Positions 24,536 through 32,898 of a stretch of DNA of 64,000 bases are shown here, in pieces. The stretch comes from Shimia sediminis (GTDB lineage: Bacteria > Pseudomonadota > Alphaproteobacteria > Rhodobacterales > Rhodobacteraceae), in the NCBI RefSeq assembly GCF_003990645.1, contig NZ_RYZK01000003.1, positions 124,001-188,000 on the forward strand. The letters are read 5' to 3'. Below the pieces are notes generated by a model. The model searched no databases. It saw only the letters and a program-made list of their open reading frames with translations, and was not told the DNA's origin. How positions within the stretch are numbered: the stretch's first letter is position 1; every line of letters starts with the position of its first letter. The position numbers were made by a program, and so were the translations under genes.

Positions 24536-25165
24536 CTATTTCTGTGGCTGAAAATCCTTGCTGGCCAAAAGCGCGGCCGCGGCAATCATTAGCGCGCCAC
24601 AGACCTTGTTTAACAAGCCAAAGGAATATCGCTTTAGCATCATGGCCGCCCGCATCCCGAGCCAACCCCAGAGCAAGAGGATTGCGCCATCAATCACGAT
24701 GTAAGTGAGGCCCAGAATGACAAGTTGCGGCAATACTGGCAGGGCCGGGTCAATGAACTGCGGGAAAAGTGCACCGAAAAACACCACGGCAAAGGGGTTG
24801 GCCATGGATGTCACAAAGCCTTGGCGAAACAGGCGAAAACTTTGGCCAGAGGTGTTGGCATTGACCTCGTGTGCCTGATCGCGTGAAACCACAAGCTGCA
24901 GACCAATCCACACCAGATAGGCAACGCCAAGCCATTTGATCCATTCAAACGCCGTTGCCGAGGTCGCGATGACCGCGGCAAGACCAAAGGCTGCGCCGGT
25001 CATCTGCAGGCAATTGGCCGTTAAATCTCCGGCGATCGTAAAAGTGCTGCGTCTGAGTCCATGCCTGACGCTGTTTGATATGATGAGAAGCTGACTCGTG
25101 TCCGGAGGTGTCGCGAAGAACACGGCAACGGCCGCCAGATAAATCAAATAGGTTTCTATGGCCAT
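24536..25165 (-). CDS. LysE/RhtB family translocator
   Basis: A 209-residue inner-membrane exporter with about six hydrophobic segments. The N-terminal FFATPPDTSQLLIISNSVRHGLRRS matches the family signature (usually PGP; here PPD), and FVTSMANPFAVVFFGALFPQFI is the mid-protein hallmark. Members export amino acids or homoserine lactones. It is monocistronic, and the substrate is not predictable from the neighbours. Confidence 0.85.
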   Translation of the reverse strand: MAIETYLIYLAAVAVFFATPPDTSQLLIISNSVRHGLRRSTFTIAGDLTANCLQMTGAAFGLAAVIATSATAFEWIKWLGVAYLVWIGLQLVVSRDQAHEVNANTSGQSFRLFRQGFVTSMANPFAVVFFGALFPQFIDPALPVLPQLVILGLTYIVIDGAILLLWGWLGMRAAMMLKRYSFGLLNKVCGALMIAAAALLASKDFQPQK

Positions 25166-25252
25166 TATTGTGGTCCCTAACTTGTTCCTGCAAGGCTACG
25201 ACCACTTTACCAGTTGGGTCAAAGGTTCTTACCGCGGGCCATAGCGGGACAT

Positions 25253-26101
25253 CTAGGTTTCAGCCTCGGCGCGGGCGGTTTCCCAGGCGAGCAGTGCCCG
25301 TTTGACCGGCAGGCCCCAGTGATATCCCCCCAGCGCACCCGATTTGCGCAAAGCGCGGTGACAGGGGATCAGCCAGCTGACCGGGTTGCGCCCGACCGCT
25401 GTGCCTACGGCCCGCACCGCGCGGGGCATGCCGATGGAACCTGCAATCTCGGAATAGGTCGAGACCTGGCCCGAAGGGATGCGCATCAGGGCCTCCCAGA
25501 CCTTGATCTGCAGCGGTGAGCCGATCATGTAGACCGGCGTTTTGCCCAGCTCTCCGGTGGATTCGTTGAAGGCCGACAGCACCCATGGGCGCAGGAACAT
25601 CGGATCTTCGACAAAGCGTGCCTTGGGCCAGCGTGACACCAGATCGCGCATCGCCTCTTCTTCGCCGGTTTCCGAGGCAAATCCGATGCCGCAGATGCCC
25701 TTTTCCGTACCCATGACAAGGCTCAGGCCAAAGGGGCTGTCGAACCATCCCCAATAGATCGTGAGGTCTTTGCCTTTGCGGGCGAAATCACCGGGGCTCA
25801 TCGCCTCCCAGCGCAGAAACAGGTCGTGCAGGCGGCCCGAGCCGGACAGCCCCACGGCGTTCGAGGTTTCAAGCGTGGTGAAATGGTCATGCAACAGGGC
25901 CTTGGCGTGGCCGAGTTTCAGATACTGCTGGTATTTCTTTGGCGACACCCCGGCCCATTTGGTGAACAGGCGCTGAAAATGTGCGGGACTCATGTCCATG
26001 GCGCGCGATAGCTCTTCCAGTGACATGTTTTCGTTTGCGTCGATCAAATCGATCGCACGCCGCATGACGTTGAAATGATAGCCTTGTTCCATGTTGGTCA
26101 T
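25253..26101 (-). CDS. AraC-domain/methylated-DNA-protein-cysteine methyltransferase (Ada-like, no zinc domain)
   Basis: A 282-residue fusion of an N-terminal AraC-type helix-turn-helix (about 10-105, LEELSRAMDMSPAHFQRLFTKWAGVSPKKY) and a C-terminal O6-alkylguanine-DNA alkyltransferase domain with the acceptor Cys in IPCHR (245-249). It lacks the N-terminal zinc domain with which full Ada senses methyl phosphotriesters. It thus repairs alkylated guanine and may still bind DNA, but induction by the classic Ada mechanism is not expected. ATG 26101 has GGAGAGA just upstream. Confidence 0.87.
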   Translation of the reverse strand: MTNMEQGYHFNVMRRAIDLIDANENMSLEELSRAMDMSPAHFQRLFTKWAGVSPKKYQQYLKLGHAKALLHDHFTTLETSNAVGLSGSGRLHDLFLRWEAMSPGDFARKGKDLTIYWGWFDSPFGLSLVMGTEKGICGIGFASETGEEEAMRDLVSRWPKARFVEDPMFLRPWVLSAFNESTGELGKTPVYMIGSPLQIKVWEALMRIPSGQVSTYSEIAGSIGMPRAVRAVGTAVGRNPVSWLIPCHRALRKSGALGGYHWGLPVKRALLAWETARAEAET

Positions 26102-26186
26102 GGGTCTCTCCGCTTATGTCTTGCCCAAAAGAATAGGGCCGCAGCCTGATGCATGCGACCCGATTCTTGTGCAATCCGGGCGTAGG

Positions 26187-27245
26187 TCAGAACGTGAAGG
26201 TTGCCGCCATCATGGCCCGGTCCGCATCAAACGAGGTGCCGTCCCCCTGTTTGCGGGTGCCGGTGAAGTATTCCGCGGACAGCTGCACACTGTCCGTCAC
26301 ATCGTAAAAGGCAGAGAGGTGCAGGGTGGTCAGTTTTTTGGTGTCGGTTCCTGCGGCAGTGTCCAGGTTCGTCCAGCCAGTGGTCGCGGCGAGTGTCCAT
26401 TTCTCGCCGACCTCTTGCTGCACGCCCAGGGAAAAGGCGGTGACTCCGACCTCATCGCCACCTGTGCTGAGCGCAGTTCCACCCAGCGCAAAGGCCAGAA
26501 TGTCAGAGATCCCTTCGCCGGTGGTGACGATCCCGCTCAGCCGTCCGCCCTCCCAGGCGTTGATCCAACCGCCGAGGCTCAGGCCCCAGCCCTGTACCTT
26601 GGTGCCGGAAATGTCGGTGTCACGGTACAGCCCGGCAAGGCGCACCATGCCGTTGTCAAAGCCTTTGCGGGCGGCCAGGGTGTAGTGCACGTCGTTGTCG
26701 TTGGATTTGTCCTCTTCCACCGAGGCCGACACCTTCCAGTCGCCTGCAAACTCATGTGTGTATCGAATCTGTGGCAGGCGCGCAAAGGGCACACCGGCAG
26801 GCCCCTGAAAGTCGACCGTCTTGCCAAGGTTCTCGACCGACATGAAGTTGGTCCAGTATTGCCCCACCATCAGCCCCTGCCATGCGATGATGGCGTGCCG
26901 GGTGCGAAAGTTGATATCGTTGGTGCCAAAAAAGTCGCCTTCGTATTTGACCAGCACGTCGCCAAAGCGCAGGTCCGCACCCAACCGGGTTTCGTTCAGA
27001 TGCGCGTCGGTGAAGCTGCCCGCCGTGGGGCCACCCGGCAGGCCGATGTTTTTCAGGCCAAAGGTGGTGTCGCCGAGGTCATAGTCGTAATCGCTGATGA
27101 AGCTGGCCTTGATATACCCATAAAACGTCAGGCTCGACCCGCCGCCGAGATCAAAGCTTAGCGGGTTGTTGTCTTCGGCCAGTGCCGGGGCCACGAACAG
27201 CGTGGTCGTCAAAGCCGCGCCGGAAAGATGCTTGAAAAGGGTCAT
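26187..27245 (-). CDS. Outer-membrane porin, DcaP-like
   Basis: A protein of about 352 residues with a signal peptide (MTLFKHLSGAALTTTLFVAPALA) and a beta-barrel composition: alternating hydrophobic residues, many Gly/Asp/Thr turns, and a C-terminal MMAATFTF ending in phenylalanine as expected for outer-membrane barrels. The start LTFYGYIKASFISDYDYDLGD resembles DcaP-like porins. ATG at 27245 is chosen to begin with the signal; the frame extends 18 codons further. The barrel family is well supported, the substrate unknown. Confidence 0.8.
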   Translation of the reverse strand: MTLFKHLSGAALTTTLFVAPALAEDNNPLSFDLGGGSSLTFYGYIKASFISDYDYDLGDTTFGLKNIGLPGGPTAGSFTDAHLNETRLGADLRFGDVLVKYEGDFFGTNDINFRTRHAIIAWQGLMVGQYWTNFMSVENLGKTVDFQGPAGVPFARLPQIRYTHEFAGDWKVSASVEEDKSNDNDVHYTLAARKGFDNGMVRLAGLYRDTDISGTKVQGWGLSLGGWINAWEGGRLSGIVTTGEGISDILAFALGGTALSTGGDEVGVTAFSLGVQQEVGEKWTLAATTGWTNLDTAAGTDTKKLTTLHLSAFYDVTDSVQLSAEYFTGTRKQGDGTSFDADRAMMAATFTF

Positions 27246-27450
27246 GTCGGGGTCCGCCTTGGTCAAGGGATGCGATACGCGGCGCGAAGGGCGCGGCAAC
27301 TGCTACACGAAGCTCTTTCAGACTGGCACTGAACGTCCCGTAATCCAAGGGACGCACCACAGGTTCAGGGGTGTTGTTGCCGTATGGCGTCACTGGCTGG
27401 TGCGAAGCATTTGCTTTGACCTTGGGGCTCGTTCCGGCCTTAGTTAGGCG

Positions 27451-28338
27451 ATGGATCACAAGCAGTTTCTGAAATCACTGTCCCATGACACACAGACCCG
27501 CCTGACCCGCCGCAGCGATGTCAAAGGTCTGCGCCATCTAGCCGGGCATCTGGCGTTGATCGCAGGCTGTGGTGTCTGGATCGCAAGTGCTGCGCCGCTC
27601 TGGTGGGCGGTTCTGGTCGTGCAGGGTATCGCCATCGTGTTTCTCTTTACGCTGGAGCATGAGGCGACGCATAAGACGCCCTTTGCCAATGAGACGTTGA
27701 ACGAGTGGGTGGGGCGGGGCTGTGGCCTGTTGCTGGTTCTGCCGTTCGAGTGGTTTCGCTATTTCCATCTGGCTCATCACCGCTACACCAACATTCCCGG
27801 CAAGGACCCCGAGCTTGCCGCTGGGCAAAAGCAATACGAGGCCTGGGCGCCGTGCCTGTGGCATGTGTCCGGCCTGCCCTATTGGGCGAGCATGGTGCGC
27901 CAGACAGTCGCCAACGCGGCCGGGCGTGGCGTGGCAAGTTATCTGCCCGCCCGTGCCATGCCGCGCATCAGGTCCGAGGCGCGCTGGATGATCCTGATCT
28001 ATGGTGCGGCTTTACTCAGCCTGTTCTGGACACCGCTTTTGTTCTGGGTGTGGATGCTGCCAGCCCTGATCGGGCAGCCGTTCCTGCGCCTTTACCTGAT
28101 GGCCGAACATGGCCGTTGCCCGCAGGTCGCCAATATGCTCGACAACTCGCGCACCACCTACACCACGGCGGTTGTGCGGTTCCTGGCCTGGAACATGCCC
28201 TATCACACCGAACATCATGTCTATCCCGCCGTGCCGTTTCACAAGCTTCCCGAGCTGCACGATGTGATGCAGGCACATCTGCTGCATGAACAAGACGGGT
28301 ACAGTCGCTTTACCTTGGACACGCTCAGGGGGCTTTAA
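27451..28338 (+). CDS. Fatty acid desaturase family protein
   Basis: A 295-residue membrane di-iron desaturase. The three histidine boxes are HEATH (70-74), HLAHH (106-110) and the terminal HTEHH (252-256, in NMPYHTEHH). The order and spacing match the omega-3/beta-carotene-hydroxylase-like desaturases, with about four membrane segments. The start ATG has no clear ribosome-binding site. The next gene, an ion channel, begins 39 bases later on the same strand, so co-transcription is likely. The acyl or other lipid substrate cannot be assigned. Confidence 0.87.
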   Translation: MDHKQFLKSLSHDTQTRLTRRSDVKGLRHLAGHLALIAGCGVWIASAAPLWWAVLVVQGIAIVFLFTLEHEATHKTPFANETLNEWVGRGCGLLLVLPFEWFRYFHLAHHRYTNIPGKDPELAAGQKQYEAWAPCLWHVSGLPYWASMVRQTVANAAGRGVASYLPARAMPRIRSEARWMILIYGAALLSLFWTPLLFWVWMLPALIGQPFLRLYLMAEHGRCPQVANMLDNSRTTYTTAVVRFLAWNMPYHTEHHVYPAVPFHKLPELHDVMQAHLLHEQDGYSRFTLDTLRGL

Positions 28339-28377
28339 GCGCTTGTTCCCGGGACGCCGCCGCCCCATATAGCGGCC

Positions 28378-29196
28378 ATGACTGAGACACCTGCGCCCGC
28401 CCAATCCACATTCCGCAACCGGCTTGCCGGAACCATCGACAAGCCCATCGTGCGCAACACGATTCTGGGCGTGATCCTGTTCAACGCCGTCATCCTGGGG
28501 CTGGAAACCTCGGAGTCGGTGATGGAGGCCGTCGGGCCGCTGATCCTGTTTCTCGACGGGGCCTGTCTGACGATCTTTGTGGTGGAAATTCTGGCCAAGC
28601 TGTTCGTGCAGAGGGGGCAGTTCTGGCGCGACGGATGGAACCTGTTTGATTTCACCATTGTCGCCATTTCGCTGGTGCCCGCGGCTCAGGGGCTGTCGGT
28701 GCTGCGTGCGCTGCGTATCCTGCGATTGCTGCGCGTTGTCTCGGTGGCGCCTTCCCTGCGCCGGGTGATCGAAGGGCTGATCAATGCGTTGCCCGGGATG
28801 GGGTCGGTGTTTCTGTTGATGGGGCTGATCTTTTACATCGGTGCGGTGATGGCGACCAAGCTGTTCGGGGCCATGTTCCCGGACTGGTTCGGCACGCTGG
28901 GGGCGTCGATGTATTCGCTGTTCCAGATCATGACGCTGGAAAGCTGGTCCATGGGCATCGTGCGCCCGGTGATGGAACAGGCACCCTATGCGTGGATGTT
29001 CTTTGTCCCGTTCATCCTGCTGACGACATTCATCATTCTGAACCTCGTTGTCGGTCTGGTCGTGAACTCGATGCAGGACGCGCACCACCAGGAAGCGGAT
29101 GAACGCACCGACACCTACCGCGATGAAGTGTTAAACCGACTGGCGGATATCGAGGCCGCGTTGCGAGAGCGGCCACCGAGCAGCGGGAAAAAGTAA
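28378..29196 (+). CDS. Voltage-gated sodium channel of the BacNav (NaChBac) family
   Basis: A 272-residue single-domain channel that forms homotetramers in the inner membrane. S1-S3 lie within about residues 25-100, and S4 has regularly spaced arginines (R110, R113, R116, R119 in VLRALRILRLLRVV). The pore selectivity filter is TLESWSMG (176-183), the same residues as in well-studied marine sodium channels. S6 (FFVPFILLTTFIILNLVVGLVV) is followed by a cytosolic helical tail that probably forms the coiled-coil bundle. A strong terminator follows about 20 bases later. A role in sodium-dependent motility or pH homeostasis is typical but inferred. Confidence 0.92.
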   Translation: MTETPAPAQSTFRNRLAGTIDKPIVRNTILGVILFNAVILGLETSESVMEAVGPLILFLDGACLTIFVVEILAKLFVQRGQFWRDGWNLFDFTIVAISLVPAAQGLSVLRALRILRLLRVVSVAPSLRRVIEGLINALPGMGSVFLLMGLIFYIGAVMATKLFGAMFPDWFGTLGASMYSLFQIMTLESWSMGIVRPVMEQAPYAWMFFVPFILLTTFIILNLVVGLVVNSMQDAHHQEADERTDTYRDEVLNRLADIEAALRERPPSSGKK

Positions 29197-29215
29197 GTCG
29201 GAATTTCAGAGGGTT

Positions 29216-29240
29216 AAGGCCGCCACGCGCGGCCTTTTTT
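29216..29240 (+). terminator. Intrinsic terminator after the sodium channel gene
   Basis: AAGGCCGC - CACGC - GCGGCCTT followed by TTTT, 19 bases after the channel stop codon. It separates the channel from the TetR gene. Confidence 0.9.
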
Positions 29241-29250
29241 GTGCTCGGTA

Positions 29251-29286
29251 TTGACATTGGTGTCTCAAATGAGACAATTATGTATC
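29251..29286 (+). promoter_or_regulatory. TetR promoter with overlapping operator; possibly leaderless
   Basis: TTGACA (29251-29256) is a consensus -35. An inverted repeat TGTCTC-AAAT-GAGACA (29261-29276) fills the spacer, and CAATTA (29275-29280) is a possible -10. Transcription would then begin close to the ATG at 29287, and no ribosome-binding site is visible, so the message may be leaderless. The operator position fits repression by the TetR protein itself. Confidence 0.6.
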
Positions 29287-29832
29287 ATGACTGATAAAAC
29301 TGAAGCCGCAATTCTGAACGCCGCCTTTGCCACATATGCGGAGAAACCCACAGCAACGCTTGCCGAAGTGGCCACGGCGGCCGGCATAGGCCGGGCGACC
29401 CTGCACCGGCATTTCAAAGGAAGAGAGGATCTCATGACTGCCCTTGCCCTGAAAGCGATCAAAGACATCGACACGGCCTTTGAAGAGGCAACGCGCGACG
29501 CAGAGAGCTATACCGACGCGATGCGTCTGGGGCTGGATGCGATGACGGCTCTCGCGGATCGCCAGACGTTTCTGGAAACCGAGCCATTGGATCACGTGCC
29601 CGAAGTTGCCAGAGAGTACGACCGCCAACGCAAAGAGCTGACCGATGCCATGGAAGAGGTCCGCAAAGAGGGCAGCATCGCCGCCAACATTCCCACGGCA
29701 TGGGCGGTCAAGACCTATGAAGCCATGATCTATACCGCATGGTCCATGGTCAAGGATGGCGAAGCAACGCCGAAACAGGCTTCGGCCCTGGCATGGCAGA
29801 CGCTGGAGAGCGGTCTGGCGGGTGACGCCTGA
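29287..29832 (+). CDS. TetR/AcrR family transcriptional regulator
   Basis: A 181-residue one-component repressor. The helix-turn-helix covers about residues 5-50 (ATLAEVATAAGIGRATLHRHFKGREDLM); the remainder is the ligand-binding helical domain. ATG at 29287 gives MTDKTEAAIL, the normal N-terminus; the longer frame would overlap the promoter. A palindrome TGTCTC-N4-GAGACA lies between its -35 and -10. Its stop overlaps the start of a sterol desaturase family gene, the likely target. The ligand is unknown. Confidence 0.88.
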   Translation: MTDKTEAAILNAAFATYAEKPTATLAEVATAAGIGRATLHRHFKGREDLMTALALKAIKDIDTAFEEATRDAESYTDAMRLGLDAMTALADRQTFLETEPLDHVPEVAREYDRQRKELTDAMEEVRKEGSIAANIPTAWAVKTYEAMIYTAWSMVKDGEATPKQASALAWQTLESGLAGDA

Positions 29833-30674
29833 TGATGCCCGAAGCGTTTTTCGCGCTGGCCGAACAGATTGACGAAGTCTTCTTTCTGATCGGCGCGGCC
29901 ATTCTTTTGATCGAAATTGCCGAGGTGCTGTTCAAGGGCAGTGCCCGTGGCAAGACCCTGCTCGAGATGATCGCCAGCGCGTCGACCCAGATCCCGTCGA
30001 TTGCGGTCGAAGTGTTCATCATGACCGCCGCTTATGGTGGGCTCTACCTTATCAGTTACGAGTTCATCAGCTGGGAAATCCCAACGACGGTCTGGACCAT
30101 CGCGCTTGCCCTGTTGCTGGCCGATTTCACCTACTACTGGGAACACCGGATCGCCCATCAGGTGCGGCTGTTGTGGACCCAGCACGCGGTGCACCATTCG
30201 TCGCGGGACTATAACATCGTGACAGCGGTGCGTTTTGGTCCCTTTGAAGGGGTTTGGGCCTTTATCATTCACATCCCGATGGTGTTGATCGGGTTCAGCC
30301 CCGAGGTGGTCTTTGGCTGCGCGCTGGTGGTGCTGGCCTATCAGACCTGGCTGCATACCGAACTGATTGGCAAGCTGGGGCCGTTGGAATGGGTGCTGAA
30401 CACGCCCTCGCACCACCGGGTGCACCACGGCAGCGACGACAAGTATCTGGATCGCAACTATGCCGGCATCCTGATCATCTGGGACCGCATGTTCGGTACT
30501 TTCCAAAAGGAAGAGGAACGCCCGCGCTATGGGTTGACGACGGATTTTGACAGCCAGAACCCGTTGAAGGTGTGGTTCTCGGAAATCCCCGCCTTGGTGC
30601 GCGACCTGCGCAAGGCCAAATCAGGGCGCGAGGTCTGGAACTACCTGTTCATGGGGCCCGGCTGGAAACCCTGA
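29832..30674 (+). CDS. Sterol desaturase / fatty acid hydroxylase family protein
   Basis: A 280-residue membrane di-iron protein, the third of this superfamily in the window. The histidine boxes are HRIAH (in YYWEHRIAH), HAVHH and HRVHH (in SHHRVHHGSD), with about four or five hydrophobic segments before them. The organisation is closer to the common bacterial sterol desaturase group than the tandem pair at the start of the window. Its ATG overlaps the TetR stop, so regulator and enzyme are coupled. A long hairpin terminator lies 26 bases after the stop. Confidence 0.88.
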   Translation: MMPEAFFALAEQIDEVFFLIGAAILLIEIAEVLFKGSARGKTLLEMIASASTQIPSIAVEVFIMTAAYGGLYLISYEFISWEIPTTVWTIALALLLADFTYYWEHRIAHQVRLLWTQHAVHHSSRDYNIVTAVRFGPFEGVWAFIIHIPMVLIGFSPEVVFGCALVVLAYQTWLHTELIGKLGPLEWVLNTPSHHRVHHGSDDKYLDRNYAGILIIWDRMFGTFQKEEERPRYGLTTDFDSQNPLKVWFSEIPALVRDLRKAKSGREVWNYLFMGPGWKP

Positions 30675-30700
30675 TTTGTGATCCTTCGTGAGCGGATTGG

Positions 30701-30735
30701 CCCTAGGCCCCGGCGATCTCGGGGCCTAGGGTTTT
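30701..30735 (+). terminator. Long hairpin: terminator of the desaturase gene, may also occlude the next start
   Basis: CCCTAGGCCCC - 9-base loop - GGGGCCTAGGG then TTTT: an 11-base-pair perfect stem. It lies only 4 to 8 bases before the ATG at 30739, and the only Shine-Dalgarno-like AGGG for that gene is inside the stem. It can act as a terminator for the upstream gene and as a translational lock for the downstream one. Confidence 0.8.
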
Positions 30736-30738
30736 CTC

Positions 30739-31086
30739 ATGAAAGCTATGATCCCTTTGTTGTTCCTTGCGGTGCCTGTGTTTGCCGATGCGCCCGTTGT
30801 TGAAGACGTCCGTGCCAGTCACTCCGGCACAAGCTGGCGTTTTGATGTGACCCTAACGCACCCGGATACGGGCTGGGATCATTATGCGGACGGCTGGCGC
30901 GTCGAGCTGCCTTCGGGTGAGGTTCTGGGGGTGCGCGAGCTTTTGCATCCGCATGTGACCGAGCAACCCTTTACCCGGTCGCTGTCCGGCGTTGCCATTC
31001 CAGACGACACCAAAACCCTGCACATTCGCGCACGTGACAATGTGGATGGCTGGGCCGAGGACGTGTTCATCCTGCAACTGGATTAG
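30739..31086 (+). CDS. Small exported protein of unknown function
   Basis: A 115-residue protein with a signal peptide (MKAMIPLLFLAVPVFA, cleavage around ADA-PVV). The mature part is a short beta-rich domain containing TGWDHYADGWRVELPSGEVLGVRELLHPHVTEQPFTRSLSGV and ends in VFILQLD, suggesting a small periplasmic beta-sandwich. I recognise no named family, although such proteins occur in Rhodobacteraceae. The start lies directly behind a long hairpin and lacks an accessible ribosome-binding site. It precedes nth by about 50 bases. Confidence 0.75.
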   Translation: MKAMIPLLFLAVPVFADAPVVEDVRASHSGTSWRFDVTLTHPDTGWDHYADGWRVELPSGEVLGVRELLHPHVTEQPFTRSLSGVAIPDDTKTLHIRARDNVDGWAEDVFILQLD

Positions 31087-31139
31087 GCTCTGTGTGCCAA
31101 GGGCTTTACCCCTGCCGCGCTTCGCGGCATTAGGGGGCC

Positions 31140-31784
31140 ATGGCCAAGCAACTTGACTATCACACCATTCGCGAGATTTTCACCCGCTTTCAGGCATCCG
31201 AAGCCGAGCCCAAGGGCGAGCTGGATCATGTGAACGCCTATACGCTGGTGGTCGCCGTGGCACTGTCCGCACAGGCGACGGATGTCGGCGTGAACAAGGC
31301 CACCCATGAGCTGTTCAAGATCGCCGATACCCCACAAAAGATGCTGGATCTGGGCGAAGAGCAGCTGATTGAGCATATCAAGACGATTGGTCTGTATCGC
31401 AATAAGGCCAAGAACGTCATGAAGCTGAGCCGTATTCTGGTGGATGACTATGGCGGCGAGGTGCCCAACTCCCGCGCCGCACTGGAAAGCCTGCCAGGTG
31501 TGGGCCGCAAGACCGCCAATGTCGTGCTGAACATGTGGTGGTCCTATCCGGCGCAGGCCGTGGACACGCATATCTACCGTTTTGGCAACCGCTCGGGCGT
31601 CTGCCCCGGCAAAGATGTGGTCGCGGTGGAACGCGCCATCGAAGACAATATTCCCGTGGATTTTCAACACCACGCCCATCACTGGATGATCCTGCACGGA
31701 CGCTATGTCTGTAAGGCGCGCAAGCCCATGTGCGGCACTTGCCTGATCCGGGACCTTTGTATGTTTGAGGACAAGAACCTATGA
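31140..31784 (+). CDS. nth: Endonuclease III
   Basis: DNA glycosylase/AP lyase for oxidised pyrimidines in base excision repair. The 214-residue protein has the HhH-GPD motif LPGVGRKTANVVL with catalytic lysine K124, the catalytic aspartate D142 in VDTH, and the C-terminal Fe-S cluster C191-x6-C198-x2-C201-x5-C207. Length and motifs are complete. Its stop overlaps the start of the adenosine kinase-like gene (ATGA), and the xth repair gene lies two genes further on. Confidence 0.95.
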   Translation: MAKQLDYHTIREIFTRFQASEAEPKGELDHVNAYTLVVAVALSAQATDVGVNKATHELFKIADTPQKMLDLGEEQLIEHIKTIGLYRNKAKNVMKLSRILVDDYGGEVPNSRAALESLPGVGRKTANVVLNMWWSYPAQAVDTHIYRFGNRSGVCPGKDVVAVERAIEDNIPVDFQHHAHHWMILHGRYVCKARKPMCGTCLIRDLCMFEDKNL

Positions 31785-32770
31785 GCAAGAATTATCAGGT
31801 TGTCGGCATCGGCAACGCCATCGTGGACGTAATCTCGCAGTCGGATGACTCGTTTCTGGACCTGATGGGCATCCAGAAAGGCATCATGCAGCTGGTCGAG
31901 CGCGAACGTGGCGAGATGCTTTATGCCGGTATGACCAATCGCACGCAGGCGCCGGGTGGCTCGGTGGCGAACACAATTGCGGGGCTTGGCTCGCTTGGCT
32001 TGTCAACCGGGTTTATTGGCCGGGTGCATGACGACGCGCTGGGCAAGTTTTATGCCGCTGAGATGCAGGCCGATGGAACCGATTTCGTGAACCCGCCTGT
32101 GCCGGGCGGCGAGTTGCCGACATCGCGGTCGATGATTTTTGTCTCACCCGATGGCGAGCGGTCGATGAACACCTATCTCGGGATTTCGGCCGAGTTGGGG
32201 CCGGAGGATGTCTCGGATGACGTGGCCGGTCAGGCGCAGATCCTGTTCCTTGAGGGCTATCTTTATGACAAGCCCAAAGGCAAGCAAGCTTTTGAAACGG
32301 CTGCCCGTTTGTGCCGCGATGCAGGGGGCAAGGCGGGCATCGCGCTGTCTGATCCGTTCTGTGTGGAGCGTCACCGCGACGACTTCCGTCGCCTGGTGAA
32401 AGAGCTGGATTACGTGATCGGTAATGAGCACGAATGGGCTTCGCTGTATCAAACCGACCTGTCGTCGGCGCTGGAGCAGGCGGCGCAGGATGCGGGCATG
32501 GTTGTGTGTACCCGTTCGGGCCATGACGTGGTGCTGGTGCGTGGCGATGAAGAGGCCGTGGTGCCGGTGAACGAAATTGTGCCGGTGGATGCCACCGGCG
32601 CGGGCGATCAGTTCGCGGCAGGTTTCCTGTATGGCTATGCGACCGGGCAATCGCTGGAAGTGTCCGGGCGCATGGGCTGTGTCGCGGCGGCTGAGGTGAT
32701 CAGCCACTATGGCGCGCGACCAGAGGTGGACGTGAAAGAGCTGTTCCGCAAAGAAGGGCTGATCGGGTAA
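31781..32770 (+). CDS. Adenosine kinase (PfkB family)
   Basis: A 329-residue ribokinase-fold kinase. The N-terminal GIGNAIVDVISQSDD and GGSVANTIAGLGSLG substrate-binding motifs and the C-terminal DATGAGDQFAAGFLYGYA motif with the catalytic Asp are intact. The alphaproteobacterial members are generally annotated as adenosine kinase and make AMP from adenosine, but sugar kinase activity cannot be excluded. It is coupled to nth by a four-base overlap. A dispersed 3'-end element follows the stop. Confidence 0.87.
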   Translation: MSKNYQVVGIGNAIVDVISQSDDSFLDLMGIQKGIMQLVERERGEMLYAGMTNRTQAPGGSVANTIAGLGSLGLSTGFIGRVHDDALGKFYAAEMQADGTDFVNPPVPGGELPTSRSMIFVSPDGERSMNTYLGISAELGPEDVSDDVAGQAQILFLEGYLYDKPKGKQAFETAARLCRDAGGKAGIALSDPFCVERHRDDFRRLVKELDYVIGNEHEWASLYQTDLSSALEQAAQDAGMVVCTRSGHDVVLVRGDEEAVVPVNEIVPVDATGAGDQFAAGFLYGYATGQSLEVSGRMGCVAAAEVISHYGARPEVDVKELFRKEGLIG

Positions 32771-32782
32771 TTCGTGACCCCG

Positions 32783-32820
32783 TCGGAGCCTCCGGCGGGA
32801 GTATTTTTGGCAATACGAAG
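32783..32820 (+). repeat. Dispersed 3'-end element, copy 4
   Basis: TCGGAGCCTCCGGCGGGA followed by GTATTTTTGGCAATACGAAG, starting about a dozen bases after the adenosine kinase stop. The core is shared with copies at 3352, 3525 (minus), 18109 and 35580; this copy is the shortest and has only a small hairpin. Confidence 0.72.
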
Positions 32821-32898
32821 ACCACGGTTTTGTCAGTAGCAACTGATGTGCAGACTGGTTAGGGTGGGCGCGATCTGATTGTGTTGGAGCGCGCCCCC

